Assembly (NCBI RefSeq): GCF_003025005.1
Contig: NZ_PVSS01000002.1
Span: 140,090-204,089, forward strand
Length of the DNA stretch: 64,000 nt
From: Brumimicrobium mesophilum
Lineage (GTDB): Bacteria > Bacteroidota > Bacteroidia > Flavobacteriales_D > Crocinitomicaceae
Direction of reading: 5' to 3'
Positions 45,636-54,425 of the stretch are shown piece by piece (within the stretch, counting starts at the first letter, position 1; every line of letters starts with the position of its first letter). Position numbers and translations under genes: made by a program. A model generated the notes under the pieces. It worked only from the letters and a program-made list of their open reading frames with translations. It had not been told where the DNA came from and searched no databases.

Positions 45636-45844
45636 CAAAATTTTCAAGACCTAACTGATAGGATGCTCAGAAAAAGAAATAATCTAAGAATTAGAATCTT
45701 TCACGCATTTATCCAAATTGATTACCTTTAAAGATTAAGTAAATAAGTTATCGTAATAAGAATAATTGTGGATCTTCTAATATTACATTGAACCCACTAC
45801 CAATCAAACTGTACATCTTTAAAAAAGAACAATAGAACGCTAAA

Positions 45845-48800
45845 ATGAAAACCCTACAAAAGTTAATTCTTCTACTCCCTTTCCTCCTCTTCTTTTCAGT
45901 TTCTTCCTTTTCACAACAAGGAAAAAATTCTCATTTGGCCTTTAAAACATTAGCCGGAAAAGACACTATTTTTAACAAAAAGGAAATTATTATTCGCAAC
46001 ACAAATAAAGATACTTTAGAAATTAGTGGATTTAAAAATGGAGTATTGCATGGAGAGAAAAGACTGTTTTATAACGACGGAAAAATAAAACTCATTGCGA
46101 ATTACAAGAAAGGTTTACTCCATGGTAAAGTAGAGAGTTTCACACCACGAACTGAGCAAATTAGCAGAACTGAACATTATCTTGCCTTACCTGAAGAAAA
46201 TATTTCAGTTATACATGGTAAAGTTATTATTTACTACATGGGAGGAGAAATTCAAGAAGAACTTAACTATGAAAAAGGATATAAAAATGGAAAGTACACA
46301 GTTTATCATTCCAACGGAGAAATCCGAGAAAGAGGTACTTTCCAAAATGATTTGCACATTGGAAATAAAATTGTCTATCAAAAAAATGGTAGACTTCGAA
46401 GTAATGAGAATTTCATAATAATTGAAAATCCTAATTATGTAAAAATCTTTGGAGAAAATAACAAAGAAAAAAAATCTTCTAATTTAAGAAAGGAAGTTCA
46501 GAACGTTCCTAAAAAGTTATCTGTGTTGGATGGGAATGCTAAATATTATCATTATAACGGGGATCTTTCATCTGATTTACAGTTCAAAAAAGGTAAAAAG
46601 GATGGATTATGTAAGGAATATCATCAAGACAAAATCAATTCATTAAAGTCTGAAGTTGAATTCAAAGATGGATTCGAACATGGTTCATTTATCCGCTATA
46701 ACCAAAATGGTCAAATTGAACGACAAGGGATTTATTACAGGTTAATTACCGTTGACGACACTCTTTACAAAAATGTTTATGATGGTAAAATCACGATTTA
46801 CAATTCTGGGAAACTCCAGCGCATCGAAAATTGGGAGAACTTCATGAGAAACGGTGTTCAAGAAGATTATTCTTATCACACAGGAGAGTTGACTACCAGA
46901 ACTCATTTTAAAGACAATCTAAAATTCGGAATTGAAGAAAGATTTGATGCCGAGGGATTAAAAAGCTACGAAGCACATTTTGAAATCGTAAATCTTGATG
47001 GTAGGAAAGGTTCTCAGAAAACGGGAATTGAAACGTACTGGAATAAAGGAAAAATCAGTAGTAAAACAACTTGGATCGACGGAAAGAAAGAAGGTAAAAC
47101 CATGACTTACTATGCAAACGGTCAAATTGAAAAAGTAATGTATTTCAAAAATGGCGAACTCGATGGGAAATATTTGACTTATTATGAAAACGGAAAATTG
47201 AGAGAAGATTATAACTATCACCTCATGTATAATTCTCGGAAATTTATTGGATGGAACCGAACTTATGACGAACAGGGAAATCTAACAAGAATATTCAATG
47301 CTCTAGGGAATGATAAAAACAGCTTAGACCTAAACTTTGAAAAGGGTAATTTAATTGACCTTGCCATTCATGATGCTTTTCAACTGTCTATTTCGAATGA
47401 CCAAAATATTAAATCAATTCACCTACTAAAGCATTCTCGACCACTTTTTGGATATAAAACGTTTACGAATCAACAACTGAGAAGAATTCATTTTGTAGCG
47501 GACAAACATCATTCCAATACTGCGAATTTCACTACAAATGGTGAACTAAATCAAATTTATACAAGCACAGGTAATTCAATTGATGAACCTAAAATAAATA
47601 AAATTGCCGAAATTATTGCTGCTCAATACAATCCAGAGTGGAATGATGAAAAGTTAGTTAAAGAAGGTTTTAAAGACGGGAAACATCAATGGAAGTATAA
47701 AGATGGTTCAATATTTTTTGAAATGGAATTTAAAGACAGTCTGCCCAATGGAAAATGGATTTCTTACAACCCAATTGATGGTGACACTTTAATTCATGCT
47801 GAATATAAACATGGTTTACCAATTGGAAATTGGGTTGAGAAATCAGTTGATGGAGTAGTTAAATTACGAATTTCGTATTACCCTAATCACCAAATAAAAG
47901 AAAACTACAGTTTTGCTAACGAAGAAATGCTCAGAGAAGTAAGAAAATATGATAGTCAAGGAAAAGAAACTTATTATGCCGATTTCTACGAAAATGGAAA
48001 TTTAAAAAGTATGCGAGAACCCGAGCTAAGCAACAGCATTTACATGTGGGATAATGGAGATACTTCAAACTTTAACATCTTATACACAGATGAGGATTCA
48101 ATAAGAATAGAACGTCAATTTTATAAAGGGAATATCTTAAAATTACAACGAAAAACCAACTACTCCACTGGATTAGGAACTGTAGAAACATATTTTGAAA
48201 ATGGACAATTAAAGACTTCTCACAAAATGAAAGATGGAAAGTCGAATGGAGCTTATCAACAATTCGATGAAAACGGTAAACTTTTGAATCAAGGCCAATT
48301 CAAGGATGGTAAGCGACATGGACAATGGATTAAATATGATGAAAATGGACTTGCAGAGATTAGTTTGTTTGACAATGGTGAATTTATAATTGACCGAAGT
48401 CAGGAAGACCCCAACGCATGTGTATGTTACGATAAATCCCTACAAAGTGGGAAAATAGGCTATGCCGGAGGACTTTATCATTTTGAAGAATTTGAAAATG
48501 TTAAAGCTTTTATTCCTAAGAAGGTAATTCCAATTGACGACTTTAACTACGGAAACATCTTTTATCTCAACTTACAAACTGATAATAACAGAGATGGTGG
48601 ATATACGAGCATGAAACTTTTGATGTTTAAGGAATTTGCTTTTCATTACCCAGCGGTAGATTATCTAAAATTCAACCTAAATCCGTGTAAAACGGAAGGA
48701 TACATTAGCAATATTGAGGGAAGTTTTAGATATGGTTTTAATGGAGAAGGAACAGTTTATGCTACTCTCATCACCAAGAAAATTGCTGTTACTTTACAAA

Positions 48801-49336
48801 ACAATCCATTGGTCCAAATCAATAATGAGACTCCTTTTAAAGTGCTTTTCGACACCAAGGGAATGGATTTTGACAAAAATGGAATCAAAAATATTCAATT
48901 TGTAAATGAAGACAGCACTTGTTACCCGAAAGGGATAATAAATAATGTTTTTGAAATTGATATTCTGAATGCAAAATTAAATTTCAGACCATATTTGAGT
49001 GGATTTTATAATCTTCCTCTATTAACTAAAGAGTCAGAACGATTCTATGGACTTGTAATTAGTAAAGCAGATCTTTCTTTTGATTTTATAAATGGTAGTG
49101 ATACGACTAAAATTGAAGCAACTTCAAACAACATTCTTGCAGGAGCGAATTATGTTGCCGCTAGAATTAACGTTGAAGGAGAATTAATTAATGACAAATC
49201 ATTCAAACCTAAAAACAGTACTATTCCAATTGACATTGATGTTCTACAGCGATTTTTAGAGGAAAAAGGATTCTATCGCGTGAAAATAGAAATCGTAGAA
49301 GGAAACATGGCCATTGAATTTTTTACAGAAAAATAG
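45845..49336 (+). CDS. Large secreted YwqK-type MORN repeat protein (1163 aa)
   Basis: Signal peptide (about 1-23, ending SSFSQ), then about 850 residues of YwqK/MORN_2-type repeats with the pattern YxNGxLxxxxxFKxGxxHGxxxxYxxNG (for example FKNGVLHGEKRLFYNDGKIKLIANYKKGLLHG; WIDGKKEGKTMTYYANGQIEKVMYFKNGELDGKYLTYYENG). The repeat stretch ends near NGEFIIDRSQEDPNACVCYD. The last 300 residues (ACVCYDKSLQSGKIGYAGG onward) are a beta-rich domain of unknown type with a few Cys. In Bacteroidota such proteins carry the automatic name YwqK family antitoxin, which is not supported here: there is no toxin gene, and the protein is exported and very large. A surface or envelope scaffold is more likely. Confidence 0.82.
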   Translation: MKTLQKLILLLPFLLFFSVSSFSQQGKNSHLAFKTLAGKDTIFNKKEIIIRNTNKDTLEISGFKNGVLHGEKRLFYNDGKIKLIANYKKGLLHGKVESFTPRTEQISRTEHYLALPEENISVIHGKVIIYYMGGEIQEELNYEKGYKNGKYTVYHSNGEIRERGTFQNDLHIGNKIVYQKNGRLRSNENFIIIENPNYVKIFGENNKEKKSSNLRKEVQNVPKKLSVLDGNAKYYHYNGDLSSDLQFKKGKKDGLCKEYHQDKINSLKSEVEFKDGFEHGSFIRYNQNGQIERQGIYYRLITVDDTLYKNVYDGKITIYNSGKLQRIENWENFMRNGVQEDYSYHTGELTTRTHFKDNLKFGIEERFDAEGLKSYEAHFEIVNLDGRKGSQKTGIETYWNKGKISSKTTWIDGKKEGKTMTYYANGQIEKVMYFKNGELDGKYLTYYENGKLREDYNYHLMYNSRKFIGWNRTYDEQGNLTRIFNALGNDKNSLDLNFEKGNLIDLAIHDAFQLSISNDQNIKSIHLLKHSRPLFGYKTFTNQQLRRIHFVADKHHSNTANFTTNGELNQIYTSTGNSIDEPKINKIAEIIAAQYNPEWNDEKLVKEGFKDGKHQWKYKDGSIFFEMEFKDSLPNGKWISYNPIDGDTLIHAEYKHGLPIGNWVEKSVDGVVKLRISYYPNHQIKENYSFANEEMLREVRKYDSQGKETYYADFYENGNLKSMREPELSNSIYMWDNGDTSNFNILYTDEDSIRIERQFYKGNILKLQRKTNYSTGLGTVETYFENGQLKTSHKMKDGKSNGAYQQFDENGKLLNQGQFKDGKRHGQWIKYDENGLAEISLFDNGEFIIDRSQEDPNACVCYDKSLQSGKIGYAGGLYHFEEFENVKAFIPKKVIPIDDFNYGNIFYLNLQTDNNRDGGYTSMKLLMFKEFAFHYPAVDYLKFNLNPCKTEGYISNIEGSFRYGFNGEGTVYATLITKKIAVTLQNNPLVQINNETPFKVLFDTKGMDFDKNGIKNIQFVNEDSTCYPKGIINNVFEIDILNAKLNFRPYLSGFYNLPLLTKESERFYGLVISKADLSFDFINGSDTTKIEATSNNILAGANYVAARINVEGELINDKSFKPKNSTIPIDIDVLQRFLEEKGFYRVKIEIVEGNMAIEFFTEK

Positions 49337-49351
49337 TTTAAAGACAAAAAA

Positions 49352-51094
49352 ATGAAAAAATTATCAACAATATTGACTTTAGGCTTATTCTCTATCATAG
49401 GTCATTCGCAGATTTTAGACGTTTATCAAAATAAAGAATATTCAGTTTCATCTTATGTTTTAAGCGCTGAGATAGAAAAGGATTACTCTCCAAGGAAATT
49501 GGAAATCGTTCATGACCAGAAAAAAGACAAGAACGAGGTTTGGTCAAAAATTGAAGATCAATTCTTCGCTATCGCAACAAAAACGGTAAATGATGAAGTT
49601 TCCTTCTTTCAGTTAAACAATAAAGCACTGAAATATCAAAGTCAGATTGAAAAATGGAACCGATTACAAGGAAATGAAAATAGGTATTCTGTTAATCCAA
49701 AATTCAAATCCGTTGACATCAGACTGATCAGTGTACTGAATAATTGCGGAATTTATTCCATCAATTATAATTTTGAATTCAACAATGGAGATCGTTATGG
49801 AAAAGATGAAATCCCAATGACAAAATATTATTTAGCTGACTTCGAGAAAAACAAAATAACTGAAATCAACGACGCTCCTACTCCTATTCAACAAAGTCAA
49901 CTAAAGAAATTAACCCTTTCAAAATTCAAGACTTTATATTTGTTACAAACTCAAAAAATAGATTTAGATAATTTAGAAAGAATTGAAAGCATTAGCAAGA
50001 ATGAAGAAAAAGGGGTAGAAATTGGAACTAAACTCTATTTCTCAGAAGCAGTGGTATATCCCTTTACAAATGGAGTTATTGTGGAATTCCCTCAAAATTC
50101 AAACTCAGCAGAACTCTTCAATAATGAATCTTTTCGTGTATACTTAAAAGGAGATGAAGTTGAGCAATTACTTTCTGTTTATCCAGAATTCAAATCTGCA
50201 TTTAAAGATAAATTAGTTCAGCCTTCCAAAGAAAAAATTGAAGAATTGACAAATGACGATAATTTCGATTTGGCTAGATTCCAGCGTCATCCAAAAGAAT
50301 TACAAATGCTTGATATTCTTGATTTCAACAGAAAAATTTACTCTATGGGAATCACGAGTTATCAACTCAATGACACTAACAGGAGATTTATGGGAACAAA
50401 GAAAATATTCCTAAACAAGTCGCAACAGGTTGATAAAATTGAACATCTTGGAGAAAACAAGAAGATCAGACGAGAAGAAATATATAATTACAATTCTGAT
50501 AATCAGATAATAAGAAGAAACACAACGGATCGTGAAAAGTCGCTAAAACTATATCATTACAAAAACGACCTTTTAGATTATATTGAAGATTATGAATTAG
50601 ATATTGAACCAAATTATGAAGGGAATCATGTCGATTTATATATTCAACAAGAGCATGTTGTTTACAGTAATAATTATAAATATGTCGTGAGAATAAATTT
50701 GGTTGGAGAGTTTAACACGCGAGGATACACGCACTATCGATTTGTCGAAAAGAATAAATTTTGCACCAATTCCTATTGTATTTTGACAGATGACGACCAA
50801 AATATCATTGGCGTCACACAGAAAAGGTCTGGATTAATCGATATTCTCACCAATGAAAGAAATCAACCGCTTGAATCATACATTGACAATGACAGGCACC
50901 AACATTTCTTTACTTATGATGCACAAGGAAGAATTATAGAACTAGACTCAAAATCTGACTCACGAAGTTCTTATTTAGTTACTTACAAATATCATTTAGA
51001 TAAAACTAAAGCTTTAATAATTAAAGAAGTTAGACATTCTTATTCCAATGAAACTGTTATTGAGCATGTTTATGAATTTGAGTTTTGGGAGTAA
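49352..51094 (+). CDS. Secreted protein of unknown function downstream of the MORN giant
   Basis: 580 aa with a signal peptide (MKKLSTILTLGLFSIIGHSQ). The C-terminal third has text-like repeats of the RHS/YD kind (HLGENKKIRREEIYNYNSDNQIIRRNTTDREKSLKLYHYKNDLLDYIEDYE; HFFTYDAQGRIIELDSKSDSRSSYLVTYKYH), as seen in proteins that store linear beta structures. It begins 15 bases after the upstream gene, so the pair is one operon. No enzyme motif recognised. Confidence 0.7.
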   Translation: MKKLSTILTLGLFSIIGHSQILDVYQNKEYSVSSYVLSAEIEKDYSPRKLEIVHDQKKDKNEVWSKIEDQFFAIATKTVNDEVSFFQLNNKALKYQSQIEKWNRLQGNENRYSVNPKFKSVDIRLISVLNNCGIYSINYNFEFNNGDRYGKDEIPMTKYYLADFEKNKITEINDAPTPIQQSQLKKLTLSKFKTLYLLQTQKIDLDNLERIESISKNEEKGVEIGTKLYFSEAVVYPFTNGVIVEFPQNSNSAELFNNESFRVYLKGDEVEQLLSVYPEFKSAFKDKLVQPSKEKIEELTNDDNFDLARFQRHPKELQMLDILDFNRKIYSMGITSYQLNDTNRRFMGTKKIFLNKSQQVDKIEHLGENKKIRREEIYNYNSDNQIIRRNTTDREKSLKLYHYKNDLLDYIEDYELDIEPNYEGNHVDLYIQQEHVVYSNNYKYVVRINLVGEFNTRGYTHYRFVEKNKFCTNSYCILTDDDQNIIGVTQKRSGLIDILTNERNQPLESYIDNDRHQHFFTYDAQGRIIELDSKSDSRSSYLVTYKYHLDKTKALIIKEVRHSYSNETVIEHVYEFEFWE

Positions 51095-51102
51095 ATGGAA
51101 AT

Positions 51103-51186
51103 AATTCTAAAAGAAAATGACCACGAGATAAAATCTCACGGCAGCATTTTATTTAGAATTCTATTAGGAAGAACAATAGTTTTTCA
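51103..51186 (+). terminator. Nested hairpins after the secreted protein gene
   Basis: Nine-base perfect outer arms aattctaaa (51103-51111) and tttagaatt (51152-51160) continue inward through aaaatg/cattt, and enclose an inner hairpin gagat-aaa-atctc (51125-51137). A second small stem, ctatt/aatag (51161-51178), is followed by five T. Together they look like a structured terminator for the upstream two-gene unit. Confidence 0.6.
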
Positions 51187-51324
51187 ATTCCAAAATTATT
51201 CTTAAATTAATATCAGTTAACATTAATTGATTGTTCGGAGCAACTCTCCCTTTGGAGGGAGATACAGAGGGAGGATATGCAAAAATAAATCTTAATCTGA
51301 AACTCCGTGTTTTTCAATTCCAAA
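51179..51324. repeat. 16-base direct repeat around a ctctccctttggagggag element
   Basis: gtttttcaattccaaa occurs at 51179-51194 and again at 51309-51324. Between them lies ctctccctttggagggaga (arms tctccc/gggaga at 51245-51262), a motif type seen in many intergenic regions of this phylum. This may be an inserted repeat element in the leader of the T9SS cargo gene. Confidence 0.45.
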
Positions 51325-51365
51325 TTAAAACCCTAAATTTAATCATCACAACAAAACACACAAAC

Positions 51366-52274
51366 ATGAAATCACTTCTAGTTTTCTCATTTCTACTTCC
51401 TACACTCCTATTTAGTCAAATCACGCATCACTTTTCGAATCAAGATTCAAAATGGAACGTAGCAAAATCATTCACTGCAGCCACCCAGGAACATCCGAGT
51501 TTTGTAGCAACTACAACAACAGTTTTTGGAATACAAGGAGACAGCACGATAAATAGCGAAGTTTGGTCAAAAATTTATTCTACAAGTGATTCTTTCTTCC
51601 AAAACAATCTAGTTTTTGAAGGATTAACAAGGGTTGATAATGATTTGATTTTGTACAAAAACGGAACAAACCCAATTGATACGCTTTATAATTTTGATTT
51701 AGTAATTGGAGATAGTGTATTTTATGATTTTGACTACTTCACTTCATGGATTCATGTAGATGAAATTGAAACCGTTCAGTTGAACGGAGAAAGTTATAGA
51801 AAATTCATTTTTACTGAACCAACTGGTCCCACAGCTTTTGATCACTTAAGTGAAGTTTGGATTGAAGGAATTGGGAGTGTTCATGGGCCACTTTTTCCAA
51901 ATACACCAACTAAATTTAGTGGAGAAGTTCCAGATTCAATGTTAATGACTTGTTCTTTTTCAAACAATCAAGATTTCTTTCAGCATCCATCCTATTCTGA
52001 TTGTTATGTAAATATCACTTTAGGAATTGAAAATCAAGATGCTTTAGATTTTAGCATATATCCAAATCCGGTAAGTTCGATTCTGACGATTGAGAGTTCA
52101 CAAAATATAAATGGAGAAATCGAGTTTTTTGATGTGAATGGGAAGTTGGTAAAAACGATGGAATCTTTTGGTGAAAAGGTTACAATTGATGTTTCTGGTT
52201 TTGAGAATGGAATTTACTTTTTGCATTTTGATGTTGGTTCTGGGAAAGTTGTGAGGAAGGTATTAGTTGATTGA
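51366..52274 (+). CDS. Secreted protein with T9SS type A sorting domain
   Basis: The ATG at 51366 gives 302 aa with a signal peptide (MKSLLVFSFLLPTLLFSQ). The C-terminal ~80 residues form a Por/T9SS type A sorting domain: FSIYPNPVSSILTIES, GEIEFFDVNGKLVKTME, IDVSGFENGIYFLHFDVGSGKVVRKVLVD. This tag directs passage through the type IX secretion system and usually attachment to or release from the cell surface. The middle part (GIQGDSTINSEVWSKIYSTSDSFFQNNLVFEGLTRVDNDLILYKNG) is a common cargo-protein pattern without known activity. The open frame extends upstream to 51231 without signal-like features. Confidence 0.85.
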   Translation: MKSLLVFSFLLPTLLFSQITHHFSNQDSKWNVAKSFTAATQEHPSFVATTTTVFGIQGDSTINSEVWSKIYSTSDSFFQNNLVFEGLTRVDNDLILYKNGTNPIDTLYNFDLVIGDSVFYDFDYFTSWIHVDEIETVQLNGESYRKFIFTEPTGPTAFDHLSEVWIEGIGSVHGPLFPNTPTKFSGEVPDSMLMTCSFSNNQDFFQHPSYSDCYVNITLGIENQDALDFSIYPNPVSSILTIESSQNINGEIEFFDVNGKLVKTMESFGEKVTIDVSGFENGIYFLHFDVGSGKVVRKVLVD

Positions 52275-52387
52275 AAAACGAATTAAAAGCCTAAGCCAAA
52301 ATTATTTATGGATTTTATCAATTTCTTCGTATTTTCATTAATGATAAAGGAACAAATTTAAATAACCCTCTCTAAATCAATAATTTT

Positions 52388-53266
52388 ATGACTGGAAAAA
52401 AGAAACAAATTGAAGTTGAACAAAAGATCATTGCAATCACATCTCATAATGATGATGATTATATTTGTTTAACTGATATGGTGCGTGGAGAAGAAGGAAA
52501 TGATCATATTAGAAATTGGATGAGAAATAGAAATACTGTAGAATATTTGGGCATCTGGGAACAATTAAATAATCCAAGTTTTAAAGGTGTCGAATTCGAC
52601 ACCTTTAAAAAAGAAGCAGGATTAAACTCATTTAATTTGACACCAAAAAAATGGGTAGACAACACTGATGCAATAGGGATTATATCTAAAAGTGGAAGAT
52701 ACGGTGGCACTTATGCTCATAAAGATATTGCTTTTGAATTTGGTGCTTGGATTAGTCCGATGTTTAAACTTTTACTAATAAAAGAATTTCAAAGGTTAAA
52801 GAAAATAGAATCTAATCAATATAATTTAGAGTGGGATGTGAAAAGAGTTCTTAGTAAAGTAAATTATCAAATTCATACTGATGCAGTTAAAAATCATATT
52901 ATCCCTAAATCAACTCAAAAATTTGATAATTTATGGATTGAATATGCTGAAGAAGCAGACTTATTAAATGTCGCTTTATTTGGTTGCACAGCCAAGCAAT
53001 GGAAAGAGGCTAATCCGAGTCTTTCTTTAAATGGTCAGAACATGAGAGATTTTGCGAGTATAAATGAATTAGCGGTTCTTTCTAATCTTGAATCTATAAA
53101 TTCCGAATTAATTAGAAATGAAATAAGCAAAGAAAATAGGTTTGAGAACTTGAAAAGGATTGCTATTCATCAGTTAAGTATAATCGATAAACTAGACATA
53201 ATAAAATCAATCAAAAAACAATCGGACTCAACCTTTTTGGATGCTCAAAATAAATTTAATAAATAG
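52388..53266 (+). CDS. KilA-N domain protein
   Basis: 292-aa protein with an N-terminal KilA-N domain, a DNA-binding module first found in phage antirepressors: TSHNDDDYICLTDMVRG, DHIRNWMRNRNTVEYLGIWEQLNNPSFKGVEFDTFKKEAGLNSFNLTPKKWVDNTDAIGIISKSGRYGGTYAHKDIAFEFGAWISPMFKLLLIKEFQRLK (about residues 55-150). Chromosomal copies are common in Bacteroidota and are often mobile or cargo genes. No phage, integrase or toxin gene is adjacent. The DNA encoding VEFD contains a perfect 32-base palindrome (52579-52610) that may be a binding site or a chance result of codon choice. It is followed by three small membrane proteins. Confidence 0.88.
   Translation: MTGKKKQIEVEQKIIAITSHNDDDYICLTDMVRGEEGNDHIRNWMRNRNTVEYLGIWEQLNNPSFKGVEFDTFKKEAGLNSFNLTPKKWVDNTDAIGIISKSGRYGGTYAHKDIAFEFGAWISPMFKLLLIKEFQRLKKIESNQYNLEWDVKRVLSKVNYQIHTDAVKNHIIPKSTQKFDNLWIEYAEEADLLNVALFGCTAKQWKEANPSLSLNGQNMRDFASINELAVLSNLESINSELIRNEISKENRFENLKRIAIHQLSIIDKLDIIKSIKKQSDSTFLDAQNKFNK
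52579..52610. repeat. 32-base perfect palindrome inside the KilA-N gene
   Basis: The half-site ttttaaaggtgtcgaa (52579-52594) is followed directly by its exact complement (52595-52610), with an EcoRI hexamer gaattc at the centre and no loop. It is in frame within the KilA-N domain. The length without any mismatch is unusual in coding DNA. Confidence 0.9.
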
Positions 53267-53289
53267 ATTTTTTTTAAATTGAATAAATT

Positions 53290-53673
53290 ATGAGATGGTC
53301 TTATTTTTTCAAACATTGGATAACAACTGTTCTAATAGGATCTTTGATTTACATCTTTCTCAATAATATTACTGTTCCATTTTTCTCTACCTCTATTGAA
53401 TGGTTTTTAATCTTAATCTTGTTTAGCGCAGTATTTTCATTTCCAACATTTATAGTTTTAGCTTTTGTTTTCAATTACCTTGAAAATTTTGAAATCGAAA
53501 TCAAAAAAGTAAAAGTAATTCAAATTTTATCCACAATTTCAGGAGTGGTTTTATCGGAGTTAGTAATAGTGCAAAATATTACTTTGGAGACAACTTTAGG
53601 CTATTCTCTTCCAGCAGTTATTTCAGGAATGTTCTTTAAATTAAAAAAGAAAGAAACTGAAAATATATCTTAA
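53290..53673 (+). CDS. Small membrane protein, first of two tandem paralogues
   Basis: 127 aa with about four hydrophobic segments, beginning MRWSYFFKHWITTVLIGSLIYIFLNN and containing IEWFLILILFSAVFSFPTF. It is clearly paralogous to the next gene, which shares the pattern MRWSYxFKHWxTTVxxGSxI, EWFLIxILFSAxFSFPTF and SGMxFKLxxK. No named family recognised; start ATG 53290. Confidence 0.7.
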   Translation: MRWSYFFKHWITTVLIGSLIYIFLNNITVPFFSTSIEWFLILILFSAVFSFPTFIVLAFVFNYLENFEIEIKKVKVIQILSTISGVVLSELVIVQNITLETTLGYSLPAVISGMFFKLKKKETENIS

Positions 53674-53683
53674 TTTTAAATTT

Positions 53684-54100
53684 ATGAGATGGTCTTATTA
53701 CTTCAAACATTGGTTTACCACGGTAGTTTTGGGCTCTATGATTTTCATGTTTCTCAATGATTCGACAGTACCCTTTTCCTCTTCCTCTTTTGAATGGTTT
53801 TTAATCTATATCCTTTTTAGCGCTGCATTTTCATTTCCAACATTCACTATTCTAGCAGTAATATTCCAATATTTTGATGATATAGAGGTTGATTTAAAAA
53901 CAGCAAAAGCCGTTCTAATTTCATTAACAAGTTTAGGGGTTGTTTTAACACAATTAATAATGACGAATGATATTTCTTTTGTTATATCGTTCAGTTATTC
54001 TATTGCTGCAATTATTTCGGGAATGCTCTTTAAATTAAGAAGAAAAGTCAATCAAGAAGATATTCCAAACCAATCAAAAATTACTCAAAATGAAGATTAG
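53684..54100 (+). CDS. Small membrane protein, second tandem paralogue
   Basis: 138 aa, four hydrophobic segments, closely related to the preceding gene throughout, with a polar tail (KVNQEDIPNQSKITQNED). It is ten bases downstream of the first copy and its end overlaps the third small membrane gene, so the three form an operon behind the KilA-N gene. Function unknown; tandem duplication is clear. Confidence 0.7.
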   Translation: MRWSYYFKHWFTTVVLGSMIFMFLNDSTVPFSSSSFEWFLIYILFSAAFSFPTFTILAVIFQYFDDIEVDLKTAKAVLISLTSLGVVLTQLIMTNDISFVISFSYSIAAIISGMLFKLRRKVNQEDIPNQSKITQNED

Positions 54101-54425
54101 CAATAAAATTTGGAAGATTTTAAACATTCTAAGCATCTCAGCCATCCTAATAAATGCCATTTTATTGATTTTCAGAATCAAAGATCATATACAAAATCTC
54201 GATTCTCCATTATTACCAAAATACGTTTCAATTTATATGTATGGATCTGAGATAAACCTCACCTGTTTTACTTTAGGCGCTCTGATTCCTGCGCTATTTC
54301 TGACATTTAGAAAACTATACATCTTTTCAATTCTTGTGATGACTTTGTTTCTTATCGTAGGATTTCTAATTAAAGAAAAGGTCTTAATCCATGAGCACTT
54401 CTATTTTCTAACTCAATTTAATTAA
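54090..54425 (+). CDS. Small three-helix membrane protein, unknown
   Basis: 111 aa, beginning inside the last codons of the preceding gene (11-base overlap), with hydrophobic segments at about 8-27, 55-72 and 74-92. Not related to the two paralogues upstream. Unknown function. Confidence 0.6.
   Translation: MKISNKIWKILNILSISAILINAILLIFRIKDHIQNLDSPLLPKYVSIYMYGSEINLTCFTLGALIPALFLTFRKLYIFSILVMTLFLIVGFLIKEKVLIHEHFYFLTQFN

Larger units (their letters stand above)
45203..45844. other. 642-base gap rich in short hairpin repeats
   Basis: It contains the E1 terminator and then, from 45320 to 45635, a series of small perfect palindromes and one 38-base exact direct repeat. No coding frame is credible. 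The promoter of the large YwqK-type gene must lie in its last 200 bases, but no clear TAnnTTTG is seen. Confidence 0.6.

Noticed and set aside
45845..49336. YwqK-family antitoxin of a toxin-antitoxin system
   Set aside because: No toxin gene adjacent, protein is exported and 1163 aa; the repeats alone do not imply antitoxin function.
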